Origin: Ruminococcus_G sp964621905
Lineage (GTDB): Bacteria; Bacillota; Clostridia; Lachnospirales; Lachnospiraceae
NCBI GenBank assembly: GCA_964621905.1
Contig: CAZUNG010000004.1
Location: forward strand, 1 to 64,000
Direction: 5' to 3'
DNA: 64,000 bases
Below, one piece after another: positions 37,353 through 44,806 of the stretch. Under the pieces are notes generated by a model. The model was not told where the DNA came from, did not search any database, and worked only from the letters and a program-made list of their open reading frames with translations. Positions within the stretch are counted from its first letter, which is position 1. Every line of letters begins with the position of its first letter. The translations under genes and the position numbers were made by a program.

Positions 37353-37381
37353 ATTGTATCCCAGCTTTCATAGATGTGCAA
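37353..37381 (-). promoter_or_regulatory. Vegetative promoter of the MBL-fold gene
   Basis: Minus strand TTGCAC (37376-37381), 17-base spacer, TACAAT (37353-37358). This placement decides the start codon of the gene behind it. Confidence 0.75.
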
Positions 37382-37412
37382 GGCTATCTTTTACGTGCAC
37401 AATATGCCAAAT

Positions 37413-37440
37413 GCACATTTTATTTCTCACATCATACCAT
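37413..37440 (+). promoter_or_regulatory. SigE-type promoter of the cotJ operon
   Basis: GCACATT (37413-37419), 13-base spacer, CATACCAT (37433-37440). Both halves are one base from the Bacillus SigE consensus and the spacing is right. In Bacillus cotJ is transcribed by SigE in the mother cell. Confidence 0.7.
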
Positions 37441-37475
37441 ATAATAAATGAAATTTATGAAAGGACTATCATGAT

Positions 37476-37772
37476 ATGGATCGATATGCTATGAACCGCA
37501 ACGATTGCCGCGGTCGCTGTCAGAGGCCTTCTCAAACGTGCAGTCCTGTCCGCCCGGAACGTCCGGACAGAGATTGCACCTGCTATAAAGATACTTCGTG
37601 TCATTCCACTTCCGACATCTATGCAATTGCAGATCAGCTCCCTGTTGGAATGGCCTTTGTCGCCAGCCAGAAATTCAAAACCACCTTCGAACCCTGCAAA
37701 GGTCTAAAAATGGGAACTATTTTCCCGGAACTCTGCAAACCATTCTGCGGAAAGAGAGGTGGCTGCCGATGA
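37476..37772 (+). CDS. cotJA: Spore coat protein CotJA
   Basis: 98 residues with AAAGGA upstream. The C-terminal half carries the CotJA signature (YAIADQLPVGMAFVASQKF, then KGLKMGTIFPELCKPFCG). The N-terminal 45 residues are Cys/Arg/Pro-rich with repeated CxxxC spacings and longer than in Bacillus, possibly for cross-linking in the coat. First gene of the interrupted cotJABC operon; its stop overlaps the cotJB start. Confidence 0.93.
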   Translation: MDRYAMNRNDCRGRCQRPSQTCSPVRPERPDRDCTCYKDTSCHSTSDIYAIADQLPVGMAFVASQKFKTTFEPCKGLKMGTIFPELCKPFCGKRGGCR

Positions 37773-38047
37773 ATGCAAAAACGCCTTCCCGCGCACAGCT
37801 GATGCAGTGGATCAATGAAACCAGTTTTGCTGTCAATGACCTCATCCTGTATCTTGACAGCCATCCGGACGATGAGCAGGCGCTTGAATGTTACCGTGAA
37901 TATGTCCGGATGCGAAAAGACGCCATGACGGAATATGCCAGATGTTACGGGCCGCTCACGATTGATACTGCAGACGAGCAGAAAAGCTGTTCCTGGCTGT
38001 GGGTGTCCCAGCCATGGCCATGGGAAAAGAAAGGAGGCTGCCGCTGA
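37769..38047 (+). CDS. cotJB: Spore coat protein CotJB
   Basis: 92 residues from the ATG at 37769, four-base overlap with cotJA. CotJB pattern: LMQWINETSFAVNDLILYLD, HPDDEQALECYREYV and a C-terminal WVSQPWPWEKKGGC. It ends three bases before the cotJC start. It is intact, unlike its downstream partner. Confidence 0.93.
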   Translation: MNAKTPSRAQLMQWINETSFAVNDLILYLDSHPDDEQALECYREYVRMRKDAMTEYARCYGPLTIDTADEQKSCSWLWVSQPWPWEKKGGCR

Positions 38048-38050
38048 TCT

Positions 38051-38164
38051 ATGTGGAACTATGAGAAACGACTTCAATATCCGGTAAATATTACCGCCAC
38101 CGATGCCAGCCTTGCGCAGGCGATTATCAGTCAGTTCGGAGGTCCGGACGGTTTTGAGATATGA
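38051..38164 (+). CDS. cotJC: cotJC exon-like fragment 1 (5' part), interrupted by element 1
   Basis: ATG at 38051 with AAAGGAGG about 13 bases upstream. It reads MWNYEKRLQYPVNITATDAS and on to QFGGPD, the start of CotJC, a manganese-catalase-fold coat protein. After the repeat at 38141-38151 it runs into element DNA and stops at 38162-38164. True CotJC sequence covers the first 33 codons. No metal ligand is encoded here. Joined to fragments 2 and 3 at the direct repeats it gives an unbroken 208-codon frame. In the form seen here it can only make a 37-residue stub. Confidence 0.93.
   Translation: MWNYEKRLQYPVNITATDASLAQAIISQFGGPDGFEI
38141..38151. repeat. Left recombination core of element 1
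   Basis: GGTCCGGACGG, identical to 43211-43221. It lies in codons for Gly-Pro-Asp-Gly of CotJC. The core is nearly palindromic (GGTCCGGACC); the flanks differ on either side, as expected for a serine-integrase crossover site. Confidence 0.85.
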
Positions 38165-38213
38165 TTACCAATCTTTTCTTTTTAAGAAAATATTATGATT
38201 TTTAAAAATATTC

Positions 38214-38242
38214 TTGACTATTTTTATACTGCGGTGTTATAC
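38214..38242 (+). promoter_or_regulatory. Vegetative promoter of pflB-pflA
   Basis: TTGACT (38214-38219), 17-base spacer, TTATAC (38237-38242), entirely inside element 1, 60 bases from its left end. Confidence 0.7.
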
Positions 38243-38257
38243 TCGCATCATAAAGTA

Positions 38258-38336
38258 AACAGGGTCTTCATTACTGACGGATAAGTGGGTTACCACAGGG
38301 GAATGAAGTACTATCAAACAGCCGACCGTCTGGGCA
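38258..38336 (+). promoter_or_regulatory. ZTP (pfl-motif) riboswitch
   Basis: Conserved parts are present in order: AGGGTC, GTGGGTTACCAC with GGGGAATGA, an A-rich linker and the 3' block AGCCGACCGTCTGGGCA. The motif class was first named from its location before pyruvate formate-lyase genes. It senses ZTP/ZMP, a signal of low 10-formyl-THF. Confidence 0.85.
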
Positions 38337-38368
38337 GCATCTTTTTTCCTTGATGTTGTCCTTTTTTA
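38330..38368 (+). terminator. Terminator of the ZTP riboswitch
   Basis: GGGCAGCATC pairs with GATGTTGTCC (wobbles included) and is followed by six T. The 5' arm uses the riboswitch's own CTGGGCA block, so ligand binding would prevent termination and turn pflBA on. Confidence 0.75.
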
Positions 38369-38412
38369 ATGGAAAAAAGATGCCTCACACAGAAAACAGG
38401 AGGATATCAGTA

Positions 38413-40644
38413 ATGTTTACACAATGGAACAGTTTTAAACCGGGTAATTGGCAGGAAAACATCGATGTGCGTGATTTTATCCAGAAAAATTACACCCCTT
38501 ATGAGGGAGATGACGCTTTCCTTTCACCAGCTACAGAGCGTACAGAAAAACTGCTGCACAAATTTGAGAACCTGTTATCTCTGGAGCGTGAATTCGGCGG
38601 CGTTCTGGATATCGACACACAGACTGTCACATCTCTTTTGAACTATAAACCCGGCTACCTGGACAAAGAAAATGAGCTGATTGTCGGTCTTCAGACAGAC
38701 CGCCCGTTGAAGAGGGGCGTAAATCCGTTCGGCGGCCTGCGCATGACACGTGATGCCTGCAAAGCTTACGGCTATGAACTGTCTCAAAAAGTAGAAGATG
38801 AATTTCAATACCGAACCACCCACAATGACGGTGTATTCCGTGTCTACAACAAAGAGACAAAAGCCGCACGCCACTGCGGACTGATCACCGGACTGCCGGA
38901 TGCTTACGGGCGCGGACGTATCATCGGTGATTATCGCCGTGTCGCTCTTTACGGCATTGACCGTCTGATCGAGGAGAAGAGCAAGGATAAGGATGCCCTG
39001 AGCCTGGAACTGATGGACGTTGACCATATCCGCCAGCTGGAGGAATTATATCAGCAGATCAACTTTCTTGGAAAACTTCGTGATATGGCTGCACTCTACG
39101 GTTTTGATATTACTAAGCCGGCCTCCAATGCACGGGAAGCTGTCCAGTGGCTGTATTTTGGATATCTGGGCTCGATCAAAGAACAGAACGGTGCCGCAAT
39201 GAGTCTCGGACGCGTTTCCACATTCCTTGATATATACTTTGAGCGCGATATGGCTGCGGGAACACTCACAGAAGCACAGGCACAGGAGCTGATGGACGAC
39301 TTCGTGATGAAACTGCGCATGGCGCGTCATCTGCGCACCCCGGATTACAACGAACTGTTCGGCGGCGATCCGATGTGGATCACGGAAGCACTTGGCGGCA
39401 CCGGCGAAGACGGCCGCACTCTGGTTACCAAAAACACGTTCCGTATGATGCATACCCTGTACAACCTGAAGACGGCCGCTGAACCGAACCTGACCGTACT
39501 CTGGTCCAAAGACCTTCCAGAGGCCTTCAAGAAATTCTGTGCCAAAGTGTCCTGTGACACGGACGCTCTGCAGTATGAGAATGATGATCTGATGCGGCCG
39601 CAGTTTGGCGATGACTATGCCATCGCATGCTGTGTATCTGCAATGCGTATCGGCAAAGAAATGCAGTTCTTCGGTGCGCGTGCCAATCTGGCAAAAATGC
39701 TGATGATGGCACTCAACGGCGGCAAAGACGAAAAGCAAAATATGCAGCTGGGTCCTGTGCATGAACCGTACCAGGGAGAATATCTGGAATATGACAGAGT
39801 ACTTGAACTGCTTGATATCTATCGTCCCTGGGTTGCCAAAATGTACGCCAACACCATGAACGTTATCCACTACATGCATGATAAGTATGCATACGAAAAG
39901 ACCCAGATGGCTCTGCATGACACTAAGGTACACCGCTATATGTCCTTTGGCGTTGCAGGTATGAGTGTTCTGGCCGACTCACTGTCCGCGATCAAATATT
40001 CCAGAGTAAAATGTATCCGCGATGAAAATACCGGTCTGATCACAGATTTTGAAATTGAAGGTGAATATCCTGCGTTTGGAAATGATGATGACCGTGTTGA
40101 CAACATTGCCTGCGAGCAGGTCGAACTGTTCTTCCGTGAACTTCAGAAGACTCCGCTGTACCGCGAAGCGGAACATACTCTGTCCATCCTGACCATCACA
40201 TCCAATGTGGTTTACGGCAAAAAAACAGGTTCCACACCTGACGGTCGTAAGAGCGGCGAGCCATTTGCTCCGGGAGCCAACCCGATGCACGGCCGCGAGA
40301 AAAATGGTGCGCTTGCCGCGCTCAATTCCGTAGCCAAGCTCTCCTACCGTTATTGTAAAGATGGGATTTCCAACACATTCTCCATCATTCCGCAGGCACT
40401 TGGAAAATCGGAAGACGAACGGTATGACAATCTGGTCTCGATCCTCGATGGTTACTTTGGCCAGATGGCTCATCACCTGAATGTCAATGTCATGAACCGT
40501 GAAACACTGATCGACGCATATAACAATCCGGAAAAATATCCGAATCTGACGATCCGCGTATCCGGATATGCTGTGAACTTTTATAAACTCAGCCGCGAGC
40601 AGCAGCGGGAGGTTATCTCCCGTACCTTCCACGAGGCCATGTGA
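38413..40644 (+). CDS. pflB: Formate C-acetyltransferase (pyruvate formate-lyase)
   Basis: 743 residues from the ATG at 38413, which has AGGAGG; the frame extends upstream to 38350 but that part overlaps the riboswitch terminator. Active-site cysteines are at residues 406-407 (IACCVSAMR), and the glycyl-radical Gly is at about 718 (IRVSGYAVNF). It converts pyruvate and CoA into acetyl-CoA and formate. Full length and seemingly functional although it lies inside a predicted excisable element. The stop overlaps pflA. Confidence 0.97.
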   Translation: MFTQWNSFKPGNWQENIDVRDFIQKNYTPYEGDDAFLSPATERTEKLLHKFENLLSLEREFGGVLDIDTQTVTSLLNYKPGYLDKENELIVGLQTDRPLKRGVNPFGGLRMTRDACKAYGYELSQKVEDEFQYRTTHNDGVFRVYNKETKAARHCGLITGLPDAYGRGRIIGDYRRVALYGIDRLIEEKSKDKDALSLELMDVDHIRQLEELYQQINFLGKLRDMAALYGFDITKPASNAREAVQWLYFGYLGSIKEQNGAAMSLGRVSTFLDIYFERDMAAGTLTEAQAQELMDDFVMKLRMARHLRTPDYNELFGGDPMWITEALGGTGEDGRTLVTKNTFRMMHTLYNLKTAAEPNLTVLWSKDLPEAFKKFCAKVSCDTDALQYENDDLMRPQFGDDYAIACCVSAMRIGKEMQFFGARANLAKMLMMALNGGKDEKQNMQLGPVHEPYQGEYLEYDRVLELLDIYRPWVAKMYANTMNVIHYMHDKYAYEKTQMALHDTKVHRYMSFGVAGMSVLADSLSAIKYSRVKCIRDENTGLITDFEIEGEYPAFGNDDDRVDNIACEQVELFFRELQKTPLYREAEHTLSILTITSNVVYGKKTGSTPDGRKSGEPFAPGANPMHGREKNGALAALNSVAKLSYRYCKDGISNTFSIIPQALGKSEDERYDNLVSILDGYFGQMAHHLNVNVMNRETLIDAYNNPEKYPNLTIRVSGYAVNFYKLSREQQREVISRTFHEAM

Positions 40645-41360
40645 TGGAAACGGCCGGTTGCATCCATTCCTTCCAGTCCATGGGCGCTGTTGACGGTCCC
40701 GGACTTCGTTATGTCGTATTTCTGCAGGGTTGTCCGCTGCGCTGTGTTTATTGTCACAACCCGGATACCTGGGAGTTTGAAGGTGGATTTTCCACAAGCC
40801 CCCGCGAAGTTTTAAAAAAAATCCTGCGCTACCGGCCGTATCTGAAAAATGGAGGCGTAACCGTCACAGGAGGAGAGCCGCTGTCACAGCCGGAATTTAC
40901 GGAAGAGCTGTTCCGGCTTCTGAAAGAGGAAGGTTTTCACACAGCACTCGATACCAGCGGAATCGGCAGTCTGTCCTCCGCCAAAAAGGTGCTCTCCTAT
41001 ACGGATCTGGTACTGGCTGATGTAAAGTTTCTGACTGCAGATGATTACCGGAGATACTGTCGGGGGGATTTTGAACAGGTTTTACAATTTCTGGATCTGA
41101 CACGCAGCATGAAAATCCCGCTGTGGATCCGCCGCGTGGTTGTTCCGGGACTCAATGACACACCGGAAGATATCCATGATTTAATCAGCTTTCTTACAGA
41201 TTATGATAATGTTGAGAAAGTGGAACTGCTCCCATTTCGAAAGCTTTGTCTGGAGAAATATGAGCGTCTTGACATCCCATTTCCACTGATTGACACTCCG
41301 GAAATGGCAGCGGACCGCCTGAGCGAACTGCAGTCCCTGCTGCCATCCCGCTATTTATAA
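40644..41360 (+). CDS. pflA: Pyruvate formate-lyase activating enzyme, radical SAM
   Basis: 238 residues; ATG overlaps the pflB stop (TGATG). The radical SAM cluster motif CPLRCVYC has cysteines at residues 30, 34 and 37; a GG(E)-type motif is VTVTGGEPLSQPEF. It installs the glycyl radical on PflB. It shares the ZTP-controlled transcript. Confidence 0.97.
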   Translation: METAGCIHSFQSMGAVDGPGLRYVVFLQGCPLRCVYCHNPDTWEFEGGFSTSPREVLKKILRYRPYLKNGGVTVTGGEPLSQPEFTEELFRLLKEEGFHTALDTSGIGSLSSAKKVLSYTDLVLADVKFLTADDYRRYCRGDFEQVLQFLDLTRSMKIPLWIRRVVVPGLNDTPEDIHDLISFLTDYDNVEKVELLPFRKLCLEKYERLDIPFPLIDTPEMAADRLSELQSLLPSRYL

Positions 41361-41375
41361 TCTTTCCTTTTATAC

Positions 41376-41424
41376 GAAAACAGCACTTACAGAGGTATGG
41401 TGACGCCGCTGGAAGTGCTGTTTT
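41376..41424. terminator. Bidirectional terminator between pflA and recombinase 1
   Basis: AAAACAGCACTT and AAGTGCTGTTTT arms flank a loop. A and T tracts on both sides make it usable by both convergent transcripts. It overlaps the last codon of the recombinase. Confidence 0.85.
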
Positions 41425-42853
41425 ATATCTCATAAAAAATCTGAATTGTATTGTCTGTTCTGTTATACACAATTTTGGCCACAATCGCACTGAGCAGTTC
41501 ATTCTTATCTGTTTCGCACAATGTGACAGATTTTAGTTTTGGCAGAATATTTTTCAGCTGTTCTTTAAAGTGCGTAACGGACTGCTGTTTTGTCTGCTCT
41601 GCCTGTTCTATCTCCCGCTTCAGTACAACCACTCGTTCTGAAATCTCCTGTTTTTTCCGGCTGTATTCTTTTAGCGTGTCAACTCCTGTTTCATACGCTG
41701 TTTTCACACGTTCCATGCGTTTGCATTCCATATCCAGCAAAGATATGCAGACTGCTTTTGTATCAGTCTTTTCTGACTGGACAATTTTAATTACAAGTTC
41801 TTCTTCCCCCAGATCAGATTCCATCTTGTCAAGGACCGCCTGATTTAGTTTATCCAGCGTGATATAATGACTCTGGCTGCACTTTCCACAGGCATATCGA
41901 TGACACTGCAACGCCTTACCCCGCACTGCCTGCGTCAGCGTTCCTCCACAGGCGCTGCAGTGTACCAGTCCGTGCAGCATATAATCTTTTGAAGCACCGC
42001 ATTTCTTCGTTCGTCCGTTTTTTTTCAGGGCGGCAACCTTCTTTTGCACCTCGGCAAATACATCCTCTGTCACGATCGGTGTATGGCAGGCATCCACGGT
42101 CACCACCTGCTTTCCCTGATAAAAACGGTCAGTTTTTTCTCCTCCTTCGATACTGCGGCGAAGCTTTCCCGTATATACGGGATTCGTAAGGATATATTCC
42201 ACCGTCCGGTTCTCAAAATGATTTCCCCGGTTCGTGCGGAGCCCCATTTCGTTCAGTTTTGTGACAATCCGGCGGTATGGCATTCCATGTAAAAAATCCC
42301 GAAAAATCATGCGGACAACCGGTGCCTTTTCGTCATCGATTTCAAAATGCTCTTCGCCCATCCGATAGCCAAACGGAGGTACGGATACGACACCTCCTCT
42401 GGAAAATTTCTCATTCATCCCCCGCTTCACTTCCTGCGCCAGATTAATGGAATAGTATTCATCCATCGCCTCCAGCAAAGCTTCAATGAGAATCGAAGTC
42501 GGATCATCTGACAACTGTTCTGTGATTGATACAACATCAATCCCACACTCCTTGCGCAGCATTGATTTATAGAGAATACTGTCCTGCCGGCTTCGCGCAA
42601 ACCTGGAAAACTTCCAGAGCAGGATTACGTCAAACGGCTTTGGTTTCATCTTCGCCGTTCCGATCATCTTCATAAAGGCCGGCCGCTTTTCAGCATTCCT
42701 CCCGCTGATCCCTTCATCCAGAAAGATAAATTTTTCCGGCAGCAGAATGTCATGCCCGACGGCGTACTCTTTAATTTTCTTTATCTGACTGTCCGGTGAA
42801 AATTCCAGCTGTTCTTCGGTCGATACCCGGATGTAGGCAGCCCCTGTCTTCAT
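41423..42853 (-). CDS. Large serine recombinase of element 1
   Basis: 476 residues, GGAGG upstream of the ATG. Resolvase domain: GAAYIRVSTEEQ with catalytic Ser11, FLDEGISGRNAEKRPAF, LLWKFSRFARSRQDS. Recombinase domain: PPFGYRMGEEHFEI, and VEYILTNPVYTGKLRR. A zinc ribbon (CSACGG, CGKC) and a coiled coil follow. This is the integrase/SpoIVCA class. By location it should act on the GGTCCGGACGG repeats. A TATAAT-like -10 and an ATATT motif occur upstream, but SigA and SigE control cannot be told apart. Confidence 0.95.
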   Translation of the reverse strand: MKTGAAYIRVSTEEQLEFSPDSQIKKIKEYAVGHDILLPEKFIFLDEGISGRNAEKRPAFMKMIGTAKMKPKPFDVILLWKFSRFARSRQDSILYKSMLRKECGIDVVSITEQLSDDPTSILIEALLEAMDEYYSINLAQEVKRGMNEKFSRGGVVSVPPFGYRMGEEHFEIDDEKAPVVRMIFRDFLHGMPYRRIVTKLNEMGLRTNRGNHFENRTVEYILTNPVYTGKLRRSIEGGEKTDRFYQGKQVVTVDACHTPIVTEDVFAEVQKKVAALKKNGRTKKCGASKDYMLHGLVHCSACGGTLTQAVRGKALQCHRYACGKCSQSHYITLDKLNQAVLDKMESDLGEEELVIKIVQSEKTDTKAVCISLLDMECKRMERVKTAYETGVDTLKEYSRKKQEISERVVVLKREIEQAEQTKQQSVTHFKEQLKNILPKLKSVTLCETDKNELLSAIVAKIVYNRTDNTIQIFYEI

Positions 42854-42977
42854 AAAAGTATACCTCCGTCAGATTGATGTTTCTTTCTTAACCATTATAT
42901 TCATGCCCCGCAATATTTAAGAGCAGGGGCAGGCTATCCTGAATAAAATGGTACAAATGAACGGTCAGGGGATTTTT

Positions 42978-43181
42978 ATGACAGACAAAAAAATGCCGGG
43001 AGCATTACCTTCCCGGGTAATACTCTCGGCTGATAAATCTCTGCTTCTCGATACTGCGGCCAGTCCAAAGGCGTCTGAGATCCGAAATCATCTCTGCCAG
43101 AACTTAAGCCTCCGAATGAGCACCTATTATTCCGCGCATCCCGAAGCATGGAAATCATTTCTGGAATGTATGGCCGAATGA
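42978..43181 (+). CDS. Small ORF beside the right end of element 1
   Basis: 67 residues from the ATG at 42978 with AGGGG upstream. The sequence begins MTDKKMPGALPSRVIL and ends EAWKSFLECMAE; no family recognised. It is divergent from the recombinase and ends 30 bases before the right core. Size and place recall SprB-like directionality factors that turn an integrase into an excisionase. It may also be a chance frame. Confidence 0.45.
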   Translation: MTDKKMPGALPSRVILSADKSLLLDTAASPKASEIRNHLCQNLSLRMSTYYSAHPEAWKSFLECMAE

Positions 43182-43210
43182 TCCCATTCCATAATACTCT
43201 GCCATCCGGT

Positions 43211-43221
43211 GGTCCGGACGG
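43211..43221. repeat. Right recombination core of element 1
   Basis: Second copy of GGTCCGGACGG, directly followed by the cotJC sequence continuing GAGCTGGCAGCT. Confidence 0.85.
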
Positions 43222-43307
43222 AGAGCTGGCAGCTTCCATGCGGTATCTGTCCCAGCGCTATACCATGCCAAACCGTGTCTGCATGGGGATGCTGACCGAT
43301 ATCGGTA
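43211..43307 (+). CDS. cotJC: cotJC exon-like fragment 2 (middle part)
   Basis: Codes GGPDGELAASMRYLSQRY and then NRVCMGMLTDIG, matching CotJC between the first and second joints. The Glu of GEL becomes residue 35 of the rebuilt protein, the place of a manganese ligand. The frame is open from 43148 to 43438, but outside these 97 bases the sequence belongs to the elements. There is no ribosome-binding site or start of its own. Without recombination on both sides it has no function. Confidence 0.9.
43302..43307. repeat. Left recombination core of element 2
   Basis: TCGGTA, shared with 57962-57967, in codons Ile-Gly. With only six bases it is short but typical for serine integrases, whose attB and attP share just a small core. 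Confidence 0.75.
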
Positions 43308-43330
43308 TCTCAGCACCGGTAATGTTCCTT

Positions 43331-44713
43331 TTATATCAGGAAATACCGCAGGACAAACAGGCCCGCCAGAATATACATCGTCACACTTATTTTCTTTTCT
43401 TTCGCCTTTCCGGACAGCAGATTAATCACCACGTATGAGATCACTGCCATAACAATCCCTTCTGAGATGCTGTAGAAAAACGACATGGCACCGATTGCGA
43501 TAAATGCCGGAATCCCTTCTCCCGGATCTTTGAAATCAATCAGGCCGACATTGCTCATCATATAGAAGCCAACCATGATCAGTGCAGGCGCCGTCGCAAA
43601 TGACGGAATTGCCAGAAAGATCGGTGAAATCAGCAGCGCCGCGCCAAACAGAATCGCAGCCGTGACTGACGTCAGTCCTGTCCTTCCCCCTTCCGCAATA
43701 CCGGAAGTACTCTCCATAAATGTTGTAACTGTAGACGTTCCGAGAACGGCACCGGCTGTCGTCGCCACCGCATCCGCCATCAGTGCCCCTTTGATCTTCG
43801 GAAGCTTTCCGTCTTTATCCAGCATATTTGCTTTTGCAGAAACACCGATCAGAGTTCCCAGTGTATCAAACAGATCCATGAAAAGCAGTACAAATACAAT
43901 AATCGCCAGATCCGCCAGCGGAATAGCGGTAAAATTTAATTTTCCGAAAACCGGCGCTATACTCGGAACGGAAAAGCCGGCACTGAAATCCGGTATCAAA
44001 GAATACAACTCCAATTCAGGGTTTGGAACATAAAGTCCTGTCAGCTGACAGATGATCCCAAGGCCCCATGTGATCAAAATTCCCCAGAGAATATTACCCT
44101 TCATCTTTTTTGCAACCAGAACTCCTGTGATCAGAACTCCGATCACAGCCAGCAGAACACAGATTCCCACATCCTGGAAAGAACCGGCACCGTCATTCAT
44201 TTTCTGAAAATTATCCAGTGAAAAGAGCGACAGAAGTGTACTGCTGCCAATTACAATATTTGCATTCTGCAGCCCTACAAAAGCAATAAACAGACCGATC
44301 CCCACGCTGATTGCATGTCTCATACTGGTGGGTATCGCATTAAATATCGCCTCGCGCACGTTAATGCATGTGAGCAGGATAAATATGATACCTTCTATAA
44401 ATACTGCCGCCAGCGCCGCCTGCCATGGGTATCCCATCTGCCCTACAACCGTATAGACAAAATAGGCATTCAATCCCATTCCGGGTGCCAGCACGAACGG
44501 ATAATTGGCGAATGCCGCCATACACAAGGTACCTACCACCGATGCCAGGGCTGTCGCTGTAAAGACTGCTCCCTTGTCCATCCCCGCCGCCGCCAGCATA
44601 TTTGGATGGACCGCCAGTATATATGCCATCGTCATGAAGGTAGTGATTCCGGCAATAATCTCAGTCTTTACATCTGTATGATGCTCTTTTAGTTTAAATA
44701 TTTTTTCCAGCAT
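43331..44713 (-). CDS. NCS2-family adenine/guanine/hypoxanthine permease (PbuG/AzgA-like)
   Basis: 460 residues from the ATG at 44713, which has GGGAG upstream; a frame to 44737 lacks one. About 12 helices; markers include VKTEIIAGITTFMTMAYILA at the start, LAPGMGLNAYFVYTVVG, and the later SGIAEGGRTGLTSVTAA. It imports purine bases with protons. There is no purine riboswitch before it. The stop codon is 23 bases from the left end of element 2. Confidence 0.93.
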   Translation of the reverse strand: MLEKIFKLKEHHTDVKTEIIAGITTFMTMAYILAVHPNMLAAAGMDKGAVFTATALASVVGTLCMAAFANYPFVLAPGMGLNAYFVYTVVGQMGYPWQAALAAVFIEGIIFILLTCINVREAIFNAIPTSMRHAISVGIGLFIAFVGLQNANIVIGSSTLLSLFSLDNFQKMNDGAGSFQDVGICVLLAVIGVLITGVLVAKKMKGNILWGILITWGLGIICQLTGLYVPNPELELYSLIPDFSAGFSVPSIAPVFGKLNFTAIPLADLAIIVFVLLFMDLFDTLGTLIGVSAKANMLDKDGKLPKIKGALMADAVATTAGAVLGTSTVTTFMESTSGIAEGGRTGLTSVTAAILFGAALLISPIFLAIPSFATAPALIMVGFYMMSNVGLIDFKDPGEGIPAFIAIGAMSFFYSISEGIVMAVISYVVINLLSGKAKEKKISVTMYILAGLFVLRYFLI

Positions 44714-44755
44714 TTTCTTTTCTCCCGTATCCCTCATTTTTTCTTGTCAACTAAT

Positions 44756-44784
44756 ACTATACGTTCTCATGCCATAAATGTAAA
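44756..44784 (-). promoter_or_regulatory. Promoter of the purine permease
   Basis: Minus strand TTTACA (44779-44784), 17-base spacer, TATAGT (44756-44761). ATGCCATAA/ATGCCATAAT repeats overlap it. Confidence 0.6.
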
Positions 44785-44806
44785 TGCCATAATTTTCTAA
44801 AAAGCA

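Larger units (their letters stand above)
38141..43210. mobile_element. Intervening element 1 in cotJC (5,070 bp, serine recombinase)
   Basis: Bounded by GGTCCGGACGG at 38141-38151 and again at 43211-43221. Contents left to right: promoter, ZTP riboswitch, pflB, pflA, a bidirectional terminator, a large serine recombinase on the minus strand and a small plus-strand ORF next to the right end. Removing one repeat copy plus the content restores the cotJC frame exactly. No phage, conjugation or replication gene is present. The layout is that of a domesticated skin-type element. That it excises in the sporulating mother cell is an inference. Confidence 0.85.

Noticed and set aside
39046..39933. 295-codon minus-strand frame
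   Set aside because: Shadow of pflB, whose active-site and radical motifs are intact on the plus strand.
42841..42931. SigE promoter for recombinase 1
   Set aside because: An ATATT and an AATATAAT motif are present but only 11 bases apart, too close for SigE; a SigA -10 fits as well.
43148..43438. Separate 96-codon gene around the middle cotJC fragment
   Set aside because: Only its 97 central bases match CotJC; the ends are element DNA and there is no ribosome-binding site.
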